Shown: positions 22,202 through 33,695 of the stretch, piece by piece
Numbering within the stretch: the first letter of the stretch is position 1
Layout of the letters: each line of letters opens with the position of its first letter
DNA from: Pezicula radicicola
Lineage: Eukaryota; Ascomycota; Leotiomycetes; Helotiales; Dermateaceae
Reading direction: 5' to 3'
NCBI GenBank assembly: GCA_003008705.1
Contig: PDUO01000006.1
Coordinates: 443,295 to 507,294 of the forward strand
Length of the DNA: 64,000 bases
Program-made: the position numbers and the translations under genes
Notes under the pieces: model-generated
Told to the model about the DNA's origin: nothing
Database searches by the model: none
The model's input: the letters and a program-made list of their open reading frames with translations, nothing else

Positions 22202-22399
22202 ATGCCTCTTCCAACCTTCCCCTCCGGCGAAAAGGCCTCCACTGAGAACAACCCATCCCCACAAGCAACCTCCACGTCAACTGGGACAACCACAAACCCA
22301 AGCAGCACACCGTCGAAGACTGAGGCAGAGAAGGAAGCAGATAGGATGTACGAGGAGGCTATAGAAGATGAATACGCAAAGAGAGAGGGAGGTGCATGA
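22202..22399 (+). CDS. Small hydrophilic protein, unknown function
   Basis: A 65-residue ORF starting MPLPTFPSGEKAS with a Ser/Thr/Pro-rich first half. The C-terminus is acidic and helical (DRMYEEAIEDEYAKREGGA). The upstream context AAGAATGCC is acceptable. The C-terminal YEEAxEDEYAKREGG pattern resembles short conserved fungal proteins that I have seen without assigned function, which is why I call it a gene despite the length. No signal peptide, membrane segment or cysteine. Confidence is limited by size. Confidence 0.5.
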   Translation: MPLPTFPSGEKASTENNPSPQATSTSTGTTTNPSSTPSKTEAEKEADRMYEEAIEDEYAKREGGA

Positions 22400-22630
22400 T
22401 GGAAGATAATAGTGGCTGTTAATGGATTCTTGGGCAGAGGTGGAAGTTCGCCTTCGAAACTGTACGAGGACACTCGTTAAGGGTGCTAAGAATCAGAAAT
22501 CTCATCTCATCTTTATGTTTCGTAGCCAATATATCTATCTGCTAACATGGGTATTCTGAAAATATTTACTATCTCCTGGCAAGCTTTAGTTAGGCGTAAC
22601 GTGCGGTCACATAGTTATTTGCAGTTTCGG

Positions 22631-22730
22631 GTTACTTTAAGTGAGTTACTCAAACTAAGTAACTTACTCAAATCAAGACAGTTGCTCAATTTAAGTCAAT
22701 TACTCAAGTCAGTTACTGAAGTCAGTCACG
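22631..22730. repeat. Degenerate short repeats, AGTTACTCAA orientation
   Basis: Five to six imperfect copies of a roughly 13-18 bp unit centred on TTACTCAA (for example GAGTTACTCAAAC, AACTTACTCAAAT, CAGTTGCTCAATT, CAATTACTCAAGT, CAGTTACTGAAGT). The same motif occurs in the opposite orientation at 24061-24200. Confidence 0.65.
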
Positions 22731-22962
22731 TGTCGGTATCGAATCCCACAGAAGATATTCTGGTTTCTTAGAGACAATCAGAAGTAGAATATGCAACTCT
22801 TTGATGAGAAGTACAGAGTTTTCTGAATCATTGAATCAGTTTGACATACTCAAAAGTCTTTATCAGAGAATGCATCAAAAGCAAAAGCACTGTGTTCATA
22901 TTTTGGGGTGACAAGTCTCGCTGCTTGTTCGCAGGCGCGAAACCTCAAAGTATCAACACCAC

Positions 22963-23394
22963 ATGCCTTGCCAACATCACCATCCACCTTCAGCAGCATG
23001 CACAACTGCCAACTGCAACATGCCCATCGCCTCGAAATACAAGAGCTTCCTTTTACGACTACAGACAAAAGCGTACTTAATCTCAATATCAGCCGCCCTG
23101 CTCGTTCTCCTGTTGCTAGTCTTGCTCGCATACAAAATACGGCATTACCGAAGGCGCCTTTATTTCTATGGACTCATCTTTAGACTCCATATCCAGCTCT
23201 TGCGCAGGCGTATCAACTACCACGCCGCGATGTTTGTCCTCTGGGTCAAGTTCTGGTACCAGCGATTCTGGATTATCCCGCTAGAGCTAGAGGTCGCGCT
23301 CCTGAGGTTATGGATTTGGATATTGTGGATCGAGCTACACTTTGTCGGAACTCTCGAGTACAAAATCTTCTCGCAACGGCTGGAAATCAAGTAA
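22963..23394 (+). CDS. Possible small single-pass membrane protein
   Basis: A 143-residue ATG-started ORF. An alternative start at 23020 would give MPIASKYKSF. It has one clear hydrophobic segment at about residues 38-57 (ISISAALLVLLLLVLLAY) followed by an Arg/Trp/Leu-rich, amphipathic stretch with no known domain. It lies within the segment bounded by the inverted TTACTCAA repeats. It may be a real gene carried by an element, or a chance ORF. The opposite strand also has ORFs here. Confidence 0.3.
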   Translation: MPCQHHHPPSAACTTANCNMPIASKYKSFLLRLQTKAYLISISAALLVLLLLVLLAYKIRHYRRRLYFYGLIFRLHIQLLRRRINYHAAMFVLWVKFWYQRFWIIPLELEVALLRLWIWILWIELHFVGTLEYKIFSQRLEIK

Positions 23395-23506
23395 TATGAC
23401 TGCAACCAAGCAAGTTCTTCGCTAGTTTCCTCAGCCTCCTCACGGGTCGATAAAGATTAGGGCTCCAAAAATCTCTAAGGTAAACTTGACCTAAGTTTTT
23501 TTTCGG

Positions 23507-23800
23507 GTGACTGAAATTAACTTGGTAACTCAGGTTACATTAAAGAAGATGCAGTCGTGGCAGCAACTCATATATGAGTCGGCGCGCTCGTCGTGGTTGC
23601 TGCCTTTGCCACAGTTCGTAAGTAGCTTACTCTTCTTACTCTTGCTCCTTTGGAATACTTGTTCTAATATTGAAGAAACGATGGTGCAGCACGAAGACTG
23701 CAACAGAGACTTTCTACCTCAGCCTTGTAACAGAATCGTGTGGACTATTACAGCATTTGGACTCCGTGTTTGTGTACAAACGTCTCAGGGAAGCTTGTGA
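23507..23800 (+). other. Short ORF inside the repeat-bounded segment
   Basis: Open frame of about 97 codons with a hydrophobic stretch (SSLLFLLLLLWNTC). No conserved domain; the first codon is not ATG and the nearest ATG is at the MQSWQQ position. Possibly the second exon of the preceding ORF, unproven. Confidence 0.2.
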
Positions 23801-24060
23801 CAGCAAAACAGCTCACATGTAAGTACCTTCCTCTGTTGATCTTTAGAAGAGCTTTGATTCAAATGGCTAACTATCGTATAACGAAGTTGCGAATGGGCCA
23901 AGCGGACGGTTAGCGAGTGGCTTCATGAAATACCTTATCTTGTTAGGGGTGGTCTGAGTATTTTGTTAGCTTAAAGTAGCTCGACGAAACCAAACTCTTT
24001 CTCTTCTGCTTTCTTCTGTGCTTGTGTGTTCTAACTCATGACATGTGAATCATCCATCCG

Positions 24061-24200
24061 ACTTGAGTAACTCACTCGCCTTAGGTATCTAAATAACTCA
24101 CTTTATTTAGGTAATTCACATTTTGCATACCTCATCTAACTAGGCCTCCCTTAAATTAAGTAACTAATCTAGTTTGAGTAACTGACTTAGGTAGTTTCAG
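24061..24200. repeat. Degenerate short repeats, TTGAGTAACT orientation
   Basis: Four to five imperfect units around TTGAGTAACT (ACTTGAGTAACTCACT, AAATAACTCACTTTATTT, TTTAGGTAATTCAC, AGTTTGAGTAACTGACTTAG). They mirror the left cluster at 22631-22730 in opposite orientation, as subterminal repeats of a DNA transposon would be. A further copy lies near 24408 (AGTTTGAGTGACTC). Confidence 0.6.
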
Positions 24201-25019
24201 TGATCCAACACGGTTCGGCAGGCTTCATAAATTCGTCAGCACAGAGCATCCATCTGTTATCCCTACCGAGGACTTTTTTATCTCTAATATCTATACAGTA
24301 TAAATATAAGTAAGCGTCTAACTCGTTTTCTCCACCCTATTTAATCTAGCTAGCGTGTGATGTACTCGTACTCAATGAATTGAGTAGTTCGATAATCACT
24401 TACAATACTAGTTTGAGTGACTCTATTTTCCCCATCGCCACAATGTTTGCAGTTTGAGTATTGAAATGTTGCTGTTGTTGAGAAACCTTATGGATCTTCA
24501 CCTTCTGTACCTACCTATGTTTTTTAAACAGTATGAGATCTTAAAATAAGATCATGAGGGAAAACAGATATCAGATATTTTAGGAAGACGGTGATTCATA
24601 CTTCTATGACAATCTAGTCATTTTTAAGGCAATAAATGCTAGATTTGAGAATTCTCCGATGCCATTATCATTATTTGACAAGCTAAATAGCATAATGCAA
24701 GGTACTATACAAAGTACGGGGTAGTATACCCCACCCCCACCCGAACCTCCCCATGCTTGTTGGTTGGTTGGTCAAACATCAACCAACTTCGGTCCTCCGA
24801 ACCGAACCGAATCGCCATCACTCACGACGGTGGGGAATGACTGAATGACTTTGGAATATTTTTGCACTTTGTGTACTGTTCGACGACCTGAAAGGATATA
24901 GATAAAAGACTCAGAGATTACTCTCCAGATATCGAATCCATTTCCATTAACCATCAACTTAAAAACCTACAAAGTCATACCTTAAGCAAACATAAGTTAC
25001 ACTACACCCAACAACAAAA
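24201..25019. promoter_or_regulatory. Upstream region of PhyH gene
   Basis: Contains a near-palindrome at about 24758-24786 (TTGGTTGGTTGG, short loop, CATCAACCAAC) and a C-rich tract just before it, about 250 bp ahead of the start codon. No gene seen. Confidence 0.35.
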
Positions 25020-26270
25020 ATGTCTTCTACAACTACCACTACCACAACAGAAGCAACACCCAGTACCGCACCGATTAAGGTCAATGTCGGACGTCTTCAA
25101 TGTACAGGAAATGAAGCCCCGTTTGGAGATTTCAGAGATGATCTGGTGAGAGACGGGTATGCGGTTGTTAAGGGAGCTGTTCCTGCTGATAGAGCTGCTG
25201 GGTATGCCGAGGAAGCGTACGAATGGCTTGAAGGATTGTAAGTTATCTCTTTCCATCCATTCTCCCATCCACCTTGTAACACTATAAACTTAACTCTAAC
25301 TAACAAAAAACCCCCCTCCTAAAAGCAACCTCGGGTTCAACCGCCACGATCCCTCTACCTACACAGGGAAATACCTCCCTGTAATTAACGAAAAAGGAAT
25401 GGTAATGGAATACTCCGTCCCACACGAAAATTTTGTCTGGCAAGTCCGCTCCGAACCTGGCGTAATCTCTGCCTTCGAAAAAGTCTATGACACGAAAGAC
25501 TTAATCGTTTCATTCGATGCGGTGAATTTCACATTACCGCATCGTATTGACCTACCGGAGAATAAACCGTGGCCGCATCAGGATCAGGATCCTGAGAAAC
25601 AGGGTTTTAGATGTTTACAGGGTTTGGTTAATTTGTTACCGAATGGTCCTGATGATGGTTAGTTTTGTTTTCTTTATTTCAATTTCTTGACTCAGTATCT
25701 ATCTCTCTTTACTCAAAGCAACTAAGTGCTAACATAAAAACTTTCAATCCAGGTGGTCTAATAGTCTGCAAAGGGGCTCACCTCCTCTCCACCGAATTCC
25801 ACAAAGTCTTCGCAGAAGAAGAAAAAGTCTGGGCCTGGACAAAAGAATGGTACGGATTCACAGACGCCGGTCTCGCCTGGCTCGAATCAAAAGGATGTGT
25901 CTGGGAAAAGATTTGTGCAGAACCCGGCGACCTCTTACTCTGGGACTCCCGGACGCCTCATTACAATCTCTCTTCAAAGACAGATAATCCAAGGTTTGCA
26001 ATGTATACTTGTTACATGCCTGTTTCGGATGCGAGTCAGGAGGATTTGAAGAGGAAGAAGGATGCTTTTGAGAGGAGGGTTGGTACTACTCATTGGCCTA
26101 ATGCTGAACATGTTGGGAGTAATGTTATGATGATCGAGAGTTTGGAGAAGAGGTTGCAGGTCAGACAGGGTGGCGTTCCTGATCCGTATAATCGGGTTAG
26201 ACCTGTTAAGGAGCCGGTTTTGACGGAGAGAGCGTTCAAGTTGACGGGGATTCCTTATATTAAGGAATAA
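25020..26270 (+). CDS. Phytanoyl-CoA dioxygenase (PhyH) family 2-oxoglutarate/Fe(II) oxygenase
   Basis: Non-haem iron dioxygenase of the PhyH family, 355 residues. Exons are 25020-25237, 25326-25657 and 25753-26270. The iron-binding facial triad is visible: His157-x-Asp159 in WPHQDQDP and the distal His253 in DSRTPHYN. The preceding block GGLIVCKGAHLLSTEFH and the GDLLLWDSRTPH strand are typical of the double-stranded beta-helix core. The N-terminus is a Thr-rich stretch with no clear targeting signal. Substrate cannot be deduced; fungal members act on fatty acyl-CoA, amino acids or secondary metabolites. It is convergent with the SDR gene at 26488. The 5' splice of intron 2 uses GTTAGT. Confidence 0.9.
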
Positions 26271-26487
26271 GGTTGGGTAGATGAGCGATGATGCTGTTAT
26301 GAGGTGCACTGATATTGGTCATTTGAATTTACTGCTTATCGTCTCAACTTTCAAGATGTGACGAGGATGCGTGAAACGGAATTGGAAATTTATTAGCCTG
26401 TTCAGAAAAGTCCTATAAAATAACAACCCAGAACTCCCGTCCTGGTGACATCTTCTCCATAGCACCCAACACTCTACGGCTGCCCAC

Positions 26488-27800
26488 TCAAATCGAACAT
26501 TTCGACCATCCACCCCTGTCCGCCGTCACCGCTTCCTGCAACAACGTTCCCAGCCCATCCCTCAATGTCTCCGACATCCAGAATGGCCAGCCACGGATAC
26601 CGCTCACAGGATTTTGCTGCTTTGGCAGCAACAGATGTGCACTTTTGCCTGACATAACCTGGTTCACAATCGGCTGTGTGACTTCTTCAGGCTCGAGGGG
26701 CACGTCCTTGAAAGAGGGGCTTTCCAATAGAGGTGCGATGAGAGGTGTACGGATCCATGACGGAGTGACAAGTGTAGTCCGTACATTCGGGGCCTTATAC
26801 CTGGCTCTCAACTCTTGCGTTAAACCTTCGTGAAAAGCCACAGCACTGTTCTTCGTACATGCGTAATCTACCATTCCCGCAATAGTTACATACGCACTCA
26901 TACTCGCTATCGTCACGACATGTCCATGATTCTTTTCTACCATTGCTGGGACGAATTCTTTGACCATGAGCCAATGCGAGATAGTGTTTACTTCGAATAT
27001 CTTCCTTATTTCGGCCTCGTTCGCTTGGAGGATTGGCCTATGTTACAAATGGTCCGAGTCAGTTTACTTGTTCTGGAAAGAAATAGGTGTCTATCATAGT
27101 TCGAAGGATAAGTATGTCTCCACTCAAAATCATCCCCCATTTCCGGTAGGAGAATATGGTCTAAGAATACGCACCACACTCCTCCACCAATACCCGCATT
27201 ATTTATCAGAACTGTCGGGTGTCCGTGGCTCTTGCGGATCGTCGAGGCTGTCTCCGCGATCGCAGACGAAGATGTTACATCGCAATTATAGTAATGGATG
27301 TTGGATGCTGAAAGCGCAAACAATCAGTATAGCTCCCTTGAATCTCGCAGATAATAGGAGGGACAGATGTACTCACGCAAAGCATCCTTAGGGGGTCTCA
27401 AATCCAAAATCACAACCTTAACACCCCTCACTGAAAAATCTTTTGCCATCATCTCCCCTATGCCACTAGAACCTCCACTAATCAACACCAACTCCTGACT
27501 CGCAACAAATTTTGCGGCTGGCTTCCAATTGTTCACTGCCCATGAAGACAGCTTGTTTGAAATGGTCCTCGTGATGCTTATGGTGAGACAAGCTTTCAAT
27601 GCTCTGATAAACCATTCGGACGTCGCTATCGCTGCGAGCTTTGGAGGAAGTATGGATGCGACTCTATCGGGATAGTACAGGATCGCGAAGAGGAGGGGCG
27701 CTGTTGCTAAGGGGTTGCGGAGGGACAAACGGATGGGGTAGGTGAGTAGAGTGGGTAGAGTATCGAAGAGCGGTGATGCTCGTCTCCGTGGTGGTGCCAT
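26488..27800 (-). CDS. Short-chain dehydrogenase/reductase, membrane-anchored
   Basis: NAD(P)-dependent oxidoreductase of the classical SDR family, 368 residues. Exons are 27800-27377, 27307-27175 and 27037-26488. Residues about 15-65 contain hydrophobic segments, giving an N-terminal membrane anchor as in retinol- or 17-beta-hydroxysteroid-type SDRs of lipid droplets and ER. The cofactor motif is SGGSSGIGEMMAKDF, followed by NNAGIGGG. The active site is S in IASMSAYVTIAGMVD and Y-x3-K in DYACTKNS. Intron 2 uses a GTGCGT donor and restores NNAGIGGGVWPILQANEAE. Substrate is not predictable. It is convergent with the PhyH dioxygenase, with 217 bp between the stops. Confidence 0.88.
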
Positions 27801-28769
27801 CTTCGCAGTATTCGTTGTATGGTGTTTTCGAATCTGTAGTATGTATTATCTTTAAGGGGGCAGAAATTTGAAAAGAGGATACGTCTCAGGCGTCGTCATT
27901 CAAGATATAGAAAAATAATAAAGACGGGGGGGTATTTGGCCCGTCATCATCCTTGGGACTAGCGAGCACACTTCTGCATTATTAGGAGAGTCCATTTGTG
28001 AGGTGGGTAGGTACTCCATATGCACGTCGCATGAAAGTGTGATGTTCGTTGACCATTGAGGGCTTAAGGTTGCACGGCAGGCACTAAATTCTGGGGTAAA
28101 CGTGTGTCGCTAATCTGCAAATCATCGAAGATCCCCTCACTTCAGCCAAAAACGTGATTTATTTAGCCTGGCGGAAACGGGGGTCGTCGCTTATGTTTTG
28201 ATACCGAGGGTCGCATCAATGACCCAAACGGGCTTTCTTTTAATGGGGTTCAACCACATTGCCAATCCCCTTCCTAACTTTATCTCTCAGAGTCCAGACG
28301 AGTCACTGTCACCAAGCGAAGCCAACATCAATATACACAAAACGAAGTTCGCAAGACGTCGTACATGAACACTCGGTAACTTGATACCCACTTAGTTGAG
28401 AAGGTGCTCGCATATGGAGAACCACTTCAAAGTTAGAAAAAGACAGAGCGATATATCTAAGGGTGATAAGATCTCCCGTTTCGGTTTGGATCTTGAATGT
28501 AACTAGTCCCTAGCTTAGGTAGTAGATAACTGCATGTGAGCTGCATGTGGTGGAGCTTGAAAACTTCATTCCTCGGTATCTGCTCTACCCTGCAAAGCCG
28601 AATCCATTGATTACCTCATAAAGAGCACAGATTTCCATGTTTCCCTATTAGAGATCGACATTACTCAACATCTTAAAGTCGTGTATGAAGCACAGTCAAT
28701 GATAAGAAGTCTACTTTTATTTTTGAAAAGGCTTCCATCTGCCGCTCTTCAATTGGCCCGATTACTTGG
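27801..28769. other. Intergenic
   Basis: Upstream of the SDR gene and downstream of the ALDH gene. It contains TAGGTA-type motifs near 28008 and 28513; no gene recognised. Confidence 0.4.
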
Positions 28770-30568
28770 TTAGAAATGGCCATCTAGAGTCAGGGTTCCG
28801 GTCTTGGTGATGAGGTATTCGGCCACCGCAACATCTTTACCTGACTCCTTTCCGTAGCCGGATTCTTTGATGCCACCAAACGGAGATTCCGCTGCCGACG
28901 AGTTTCCTTTTCGCCATAGTTAGCAAGTGGACGATCTTCACCGCATTTATCACAAGAGAATGGGCAAGCACATACCTGTATTCATTCCAATCATACCCGC
29001 TTCAAGAATCTCGAGAAGTCTCCATGTCCTGTCGACATTCTTTGTGAAGAAGTAAGAGGCCAGCCCCATAGAGGTATTATTCGCCGCAGTCACAGCCTCT
29101 TCTTCGGTGCCAAACTCGAACAAGGCCAAAACTGGTGCGAAGGTCTCTTCCTCTGTGATCAACATCTCCTTCTTTGCTCCAAGGATGATGGTTGGCTCGA
29201 AGAAGTAGCCGGTTGTGTTCTTCACTTTATCACCACCAAGGATTACTTGTCCTCCGTGCTTTCTTGCATCTTCAACTTGGCCCAAAGCTTTATCTAGACT
29301 ACGTTCCGTGGTGACAGGACCCATTGTCGTCTCTTTTGTAGCCCCATGTCCAACGACTAGTTTGGAGGTACGTTCTTTGATAATCTCAGCGAATTTCTGG
29401 TAGACACCCGATTGCACGTATACTCTGTTGGCTGTTATGCATGCTTGACCTGCATGGCGCCATTTGAGTGCCATTAGCGCATCGGCAGCTTGGCTGAGGT
29501 CTGCGTCGTCAAAGATTAAGAAGGGGCAGTTGCCCCCGAGTTCAAGGGTCACTTTCTTAAGGCCATCGGCGCAGTGCTTTGCTACTAGCTTTCCAACTCT
29601 AGTCTATGATTGGATTGTGAGAAGGTTTCGGGTGAACTTTTGGAGGAGGGGACTCACAGATCCTGTGAATGTCACTTTCTTGATGAGTGGATGTCGGCAA
29701 AGAGCTTCGCTTAAGGGAGGGGTGTTCTCAAGACTTGTTGTCAAAACACTCAAAACACCTTTAGGGATGCCGGCTTGCTCTGCAAGATGAACCAATGCCA
29801 ACACCGAGAGTGGCGTTTCCGGGGAGGGTTTAACAATCATACAGCATCCTGCTGCCAGTGCTGCACCAGCTTTTCTCAAAACCATACTACAGAAATCAGC
29901 ATTGCTGTCTCTCTTGCTCAAGATAGGAAATTTCAGCTCACGCAATAGGAAAATTCCACGGCACCAATGCAGCAGCAACGCCTATGGGCTGCTTGACAGT
30001 AAACACTCTCCGCCCAGGCGCTGCAGGGGTACTAATTGTCCCCTGAATTCTCTCTGCTTCGCCAGCAAACCACCACGTAAAACCTAACGAATAATCGAGT
30101 TCACCATGGGACTCCGCAATCGGCTTTCCAGTCTCGTAAGTGACGATTTTGGCGATATCATCTCTGTTCTCTCGGATCAAGGTGTCCCATTTTAAGAGCC
30201 ACTGTGCTCGTTGACGGGGGTTGACCTTTTTGTAGCTTTCGAATGCGACGTGTGCAGCTTGAACGGCAGCATCGACATCTGAAGCATCATTGTCGGGAGC
30301 AGAGGCCCAGACTTTGCCGTTTCCTGGGTCTTTGGAATTTATTAACAAGGTGATAAAAGGGAGCAGAACTTAGAAAGTGTGGTGTGCACCTACCTATGAC
30401 ATCGAATCTCTTGCCTGACTTAGCATCAACCCAGTCACCGCCGACATAGGACTTGTCCTTGAACAAGTCTTTATTTTTCAACTATGTCTGTCAGCCACAG
30501 CCTGATCCCCTCGGTTACTCAAAGGGGGAGCGAGGAGTGCCAACCTCAAAAGGTAAGTTGGAAGTCAT
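28770..30568 (-). CDS. Succinate-semialdehyde dehydrogenase [NAD(P)+]-type
   Basis: Aldehyde dehydrogenase superfamily enzyme, most like succinate-semialdehyde dehydrogenase, the last step of the GABA shunt; 497 residues. Exons are 30568-30545, 30481-30394, 30329-29942, 29886-29658, 29603-28976 and 28906-28770, all in phase. The first exon has only 24 nt (MTSNLPFE). Motifs in order are YVGGDWVDAKSGKRFDV, WNFPIAMVLRKAGAALAAGC, FTGSTRVGKLVA, catalytic Glu in VTLELGGNCPF, catalytic Cys in HAGQACITANRVYVQSG, and EETFAPV. The last exon carries MNTG-NSSAAESPFGGIKESGYG, diagnostic for the SSADH group. There is no obvious mitochondrial presequence, so a cytosolic form is likely. It reads in the same direction as the upstream SDR but is separated by 970 bp. 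Confidence 0.93.
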
Positions 30569-31582
30569 GGTGAAAAGGCAGCTAGATTGCTAACTGATAT
30601 GAGACAACAGGGGGAAAAAGTGTATGTTGGAATTAGAAGAAATCTTGTAGAATATAAAGTTTCAAGAGATGAATAGGTAGGTAAAAGGGAAGAGTGGAAG
30701 GTGGGGTTGAGAGGGAGCGCATCACATGACGCGGCCAACCCCCGCACGTCAGCTCCAACTGCAGACACTAACTTTGCTGTCAACTGCGGTGCTGCTCAAC
30801 TGTCTGCAGAGTGTCGGCGACGGTGACACGACATCAGCAACATGATATCACACCTCACCCGACAGCCTGAAAGAAACGAAAACATTGACGAAAACATGCG
30901 GTGCAGTATACCTACCTATCTATACCTCTTCGCATACGGAAAGAATCCGTCTCCATCCAGGATCCAGCTGCCAGGGAAGTCTGATGGAGGAGAAGAGACA
31001 GACAGTGCTCTGGCCTGCTGTGCCTCCCTCAGTGCCACCCACGGTCAGACATGGCAACGCGTTCTCCGTAACTCCGTCCTGTACCTTTCCTACTGCTGCA
31101 TAACCGGTGCATGGAAACTCTTTGCGGGGGGTACAGTACGCGAAGAAGGTACAGTAGTAATGCAGTACAGCATGTATCCTCCTCGCACTCTCGCTTCGGT
31201 TCATCTCAAGTTGGCCTTGACAAGAACGTCATCAAACGCTTTTTCTCGGATACCAGGATGCAATTCGGGATGAACTATAACGACTTTCCAAGAAAATATC
31301 CAATTACTCGCCCTTATTGGTAAGTCATGCCAACTTCAAGGAAGGTGCGCACTCACTACCCCTCCCCTATTATCACCACCATACTTTGTATATATCCCGC
31401 TTTGGCCGTTACATGCATCTAGAGCTAATAACATCACGTCCTTTAATACCGGTAGTTACGGACATGACTTGTTGATTTTTTAAATCTTCACTTTGGAAAG
31501 TATAAAGAAGATTCATCGCATTATTTAATCCCCGTTCTTCCCATCTTCAAGTATTGGTTAGTTGCAACTTACTGTCGCTGCA
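30569..31582. other. Intergenic between divergent genes
   Basis: Shared upstream region of the ALDH (minus) and carboxylesterase (plus) genes. Several overlapping short ORFs on both strands near 30840-31320 without homology. TACCTACC occurs near 30908. No gene called. Confidence 0.4.
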
Positions 31583-33695
31583 ATGGCATTCTCGAATCTA
31601 GCTCTTCTTCTTGCCCTGTCATGTTTTTCATTAGCAATACCTTTTAATTCGCGGCCTTTTGACAATGCTCTCAGAGAACGTCGACCCAGTCTGGGTCCAC
31701 GGGCAGCGGATGGGGCAGTATATACAAACAGCTCATTAGAGCTGCAGGTAGATCTTGGGTACGAGATCTACCAAGGTGTGTATAATTCCACCATTGGGTT
31801 GAATACATGGCTAGGGATACGGTATGCTGCGCCGCCCATTGGAGCTCTACGTAAGACACCAAATATATTCGATAAACTCTAGAGGTATTCTAACAGTGAC
31901 TTCTCGAAGGGTGGCAAGCACCTCAAGTTCCAACGAGCAATCGAAGTAGTATCATTCAAGCACAAAGTGCTCCAAACCAATGTCCTCAATCAGCGGATAA
32001 TTCTGGTAACCTGACTGCTGCGGTGTTGGGAAGCAGCACAGCTGGAGGCTCGGAGGACTGCCTCTTCTTGAATGTGTACGCTCCTCAGAATGCCGAGAAT
32101 TTACCAGTCTTGGTCTGGATTCACGGAGGTGGCTATGGTCAGGGAAATGGAAACCAGAATTTGTCACCAATTATCAAGGCTAATAACGATGGCTTCATTG
32201 GTGTTGCAATTCAATATCGACTTGGTGCTTTCGGATTTCTGTCCTCTGACGAATTAAATCGCTTTGGAGTCCCCAACGCAGGTATCAGAGATCAGACCTT
32301 CGCTCTTCAGTGGGTGCAAAGCTATATCAATTTATTTGGCGGAAATGCTTCACGAGTCACCATCAGTGGCGAGTCAGCAGGCGGTGGATCAGTCATGCTT
32401 CAGACAATGGCATTTGGCGGCAACCTTGGAACCTCGCTTTTCAGCAATGTAAGCCTTTACCACTCATAAGATAATTCTTGCGCTTACGAGAGACTACAAG
32501 GCCATTACTGCATCGCCATATTTGCCTATGCAATATAATTACAATGACTGGGTCCCTTCCCAGTCATATTATGCATTTGCGCAAGCTGCGGGGTGCTTCA
32601 GCGGGTATGCAGAGGGGAGTTTAGCTATTGGTTCATCGATCTTCCAATGCCTTGTTGCGACAGATACAGAAACGCTTAAGAACGCAAGTGCTGTAATTTC
32701 CGCAACCGGAAGCTGGGGGACCTGGGGATTTTTGCCAGTCACTGATGGATCTTTCATTCAGGATATTCCAAGTCAGCAACTGACGAAGAAGCAAGTTAAT
32801 GGAATTAGGATGCTTACTGGGGTGAGAATTATTCCTTGTTAGGTATATATTGGTATTGACAAGAATCAGAACAACGCGGATGAAGGAGCCGAGTTCGTAC
32901 CAGCAAACATCACTACCGAGGCAGATTTAGTCAACTACCTCCAAGAGACATTCCCTCTCTTCACGGAAGATGATATCTCCAAGATTCTTCTCTACTACCC
33001 AAGCAGCAATGCAACAGATGACCCAAATGCTGTACTGTACGCTACATCAGGTGAATCTGGCGCAACGGCCATAAACCAAAGCTCTGTAGCAACGGGCCAA
33101 CAGCAACGAGCAGACGTAATATCTTCCCCTTCCGGTCTCTATCATTGCAGAGCTAACAAAAGAATAGAGTATCTATGGGGAAACAACCTTCGTATGCCCC
33201 TCTTACTGGCTAGCCGAAGCCTTCACCTCAAAAGGCCATACAAGCTACCAATACCAATATTCCATTCCTCCCGCCCTACATGGCTCTGACACATCGGCCT
33301 ATTTCGGCCCTGCACAACAAACACAAGGACCCTCCTTCGTCCGCGCCTTCATGATTATCTGGGGAAACTTCGTCATCTCTAACAACCCCTCAATCTCCTC
33401 ATCTATCGCCCAAGGAAACGCGAGTTCTGATGCCGGTGATGGAGGGATCGTTGATTGGCCAGTTTACAATAGTTTGAGTCCGATGATGGTAAACTTGAAT
33501 CAAACTGGTGGAGTGCCCGAGAGTGTTGAGTCTGGCATTGTGGATCTGGATACAGGGAATCCAATTAATACAACAATTTTTATTGAACCGGGGTTGCAGA
33601 ATAAATTTGACGTTGTGGATGCGTGGAGTTGGGAGGGTGGAAGAGGGGTTAGGTGTGATTTTTGGAAGAGTATGGGTGTGCTTGTTCCAGAGTGA
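31583..33695 (+). CDS. Secreted type-B carboxylesterase/lipase
   Basis: Carboxylesterase family (alpha/beta hydrolase) of 633 residues. Exons are 31583-31850, 31910-32448, 32501-32821, 32870-33115 and 33168-33695. The N-terminus MAFSNLALLLALSCFSLA is a signal peptide and the protein has many N-x-S/T sites, so secretion is expected. Motifs are EDCLFLNVYAP, oxyanion loop VWIHGGGYGQGNG, FGGNASRVTISGESAGG with nucleophile Ser245, and TGNNADEGAEF supplying the acid residue. The His is probably in ALHGSD within exon 5. Branch sites CTAAC precede the acceptors of introns 1 and 4. Likely hydrolyses esters or lipids outside the cell; substrate unknown. The ATG at 31583 was chosen because the preceding in-frame codons lack an ATG. 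Confidence 0.92.

Noticed and set aside
30842..31323. Overlapping plus-strand ORFs upstream of the carboxylesterase
   Set aside because: No domain, no conserved pattern, mutually overlapping frames on both strands.
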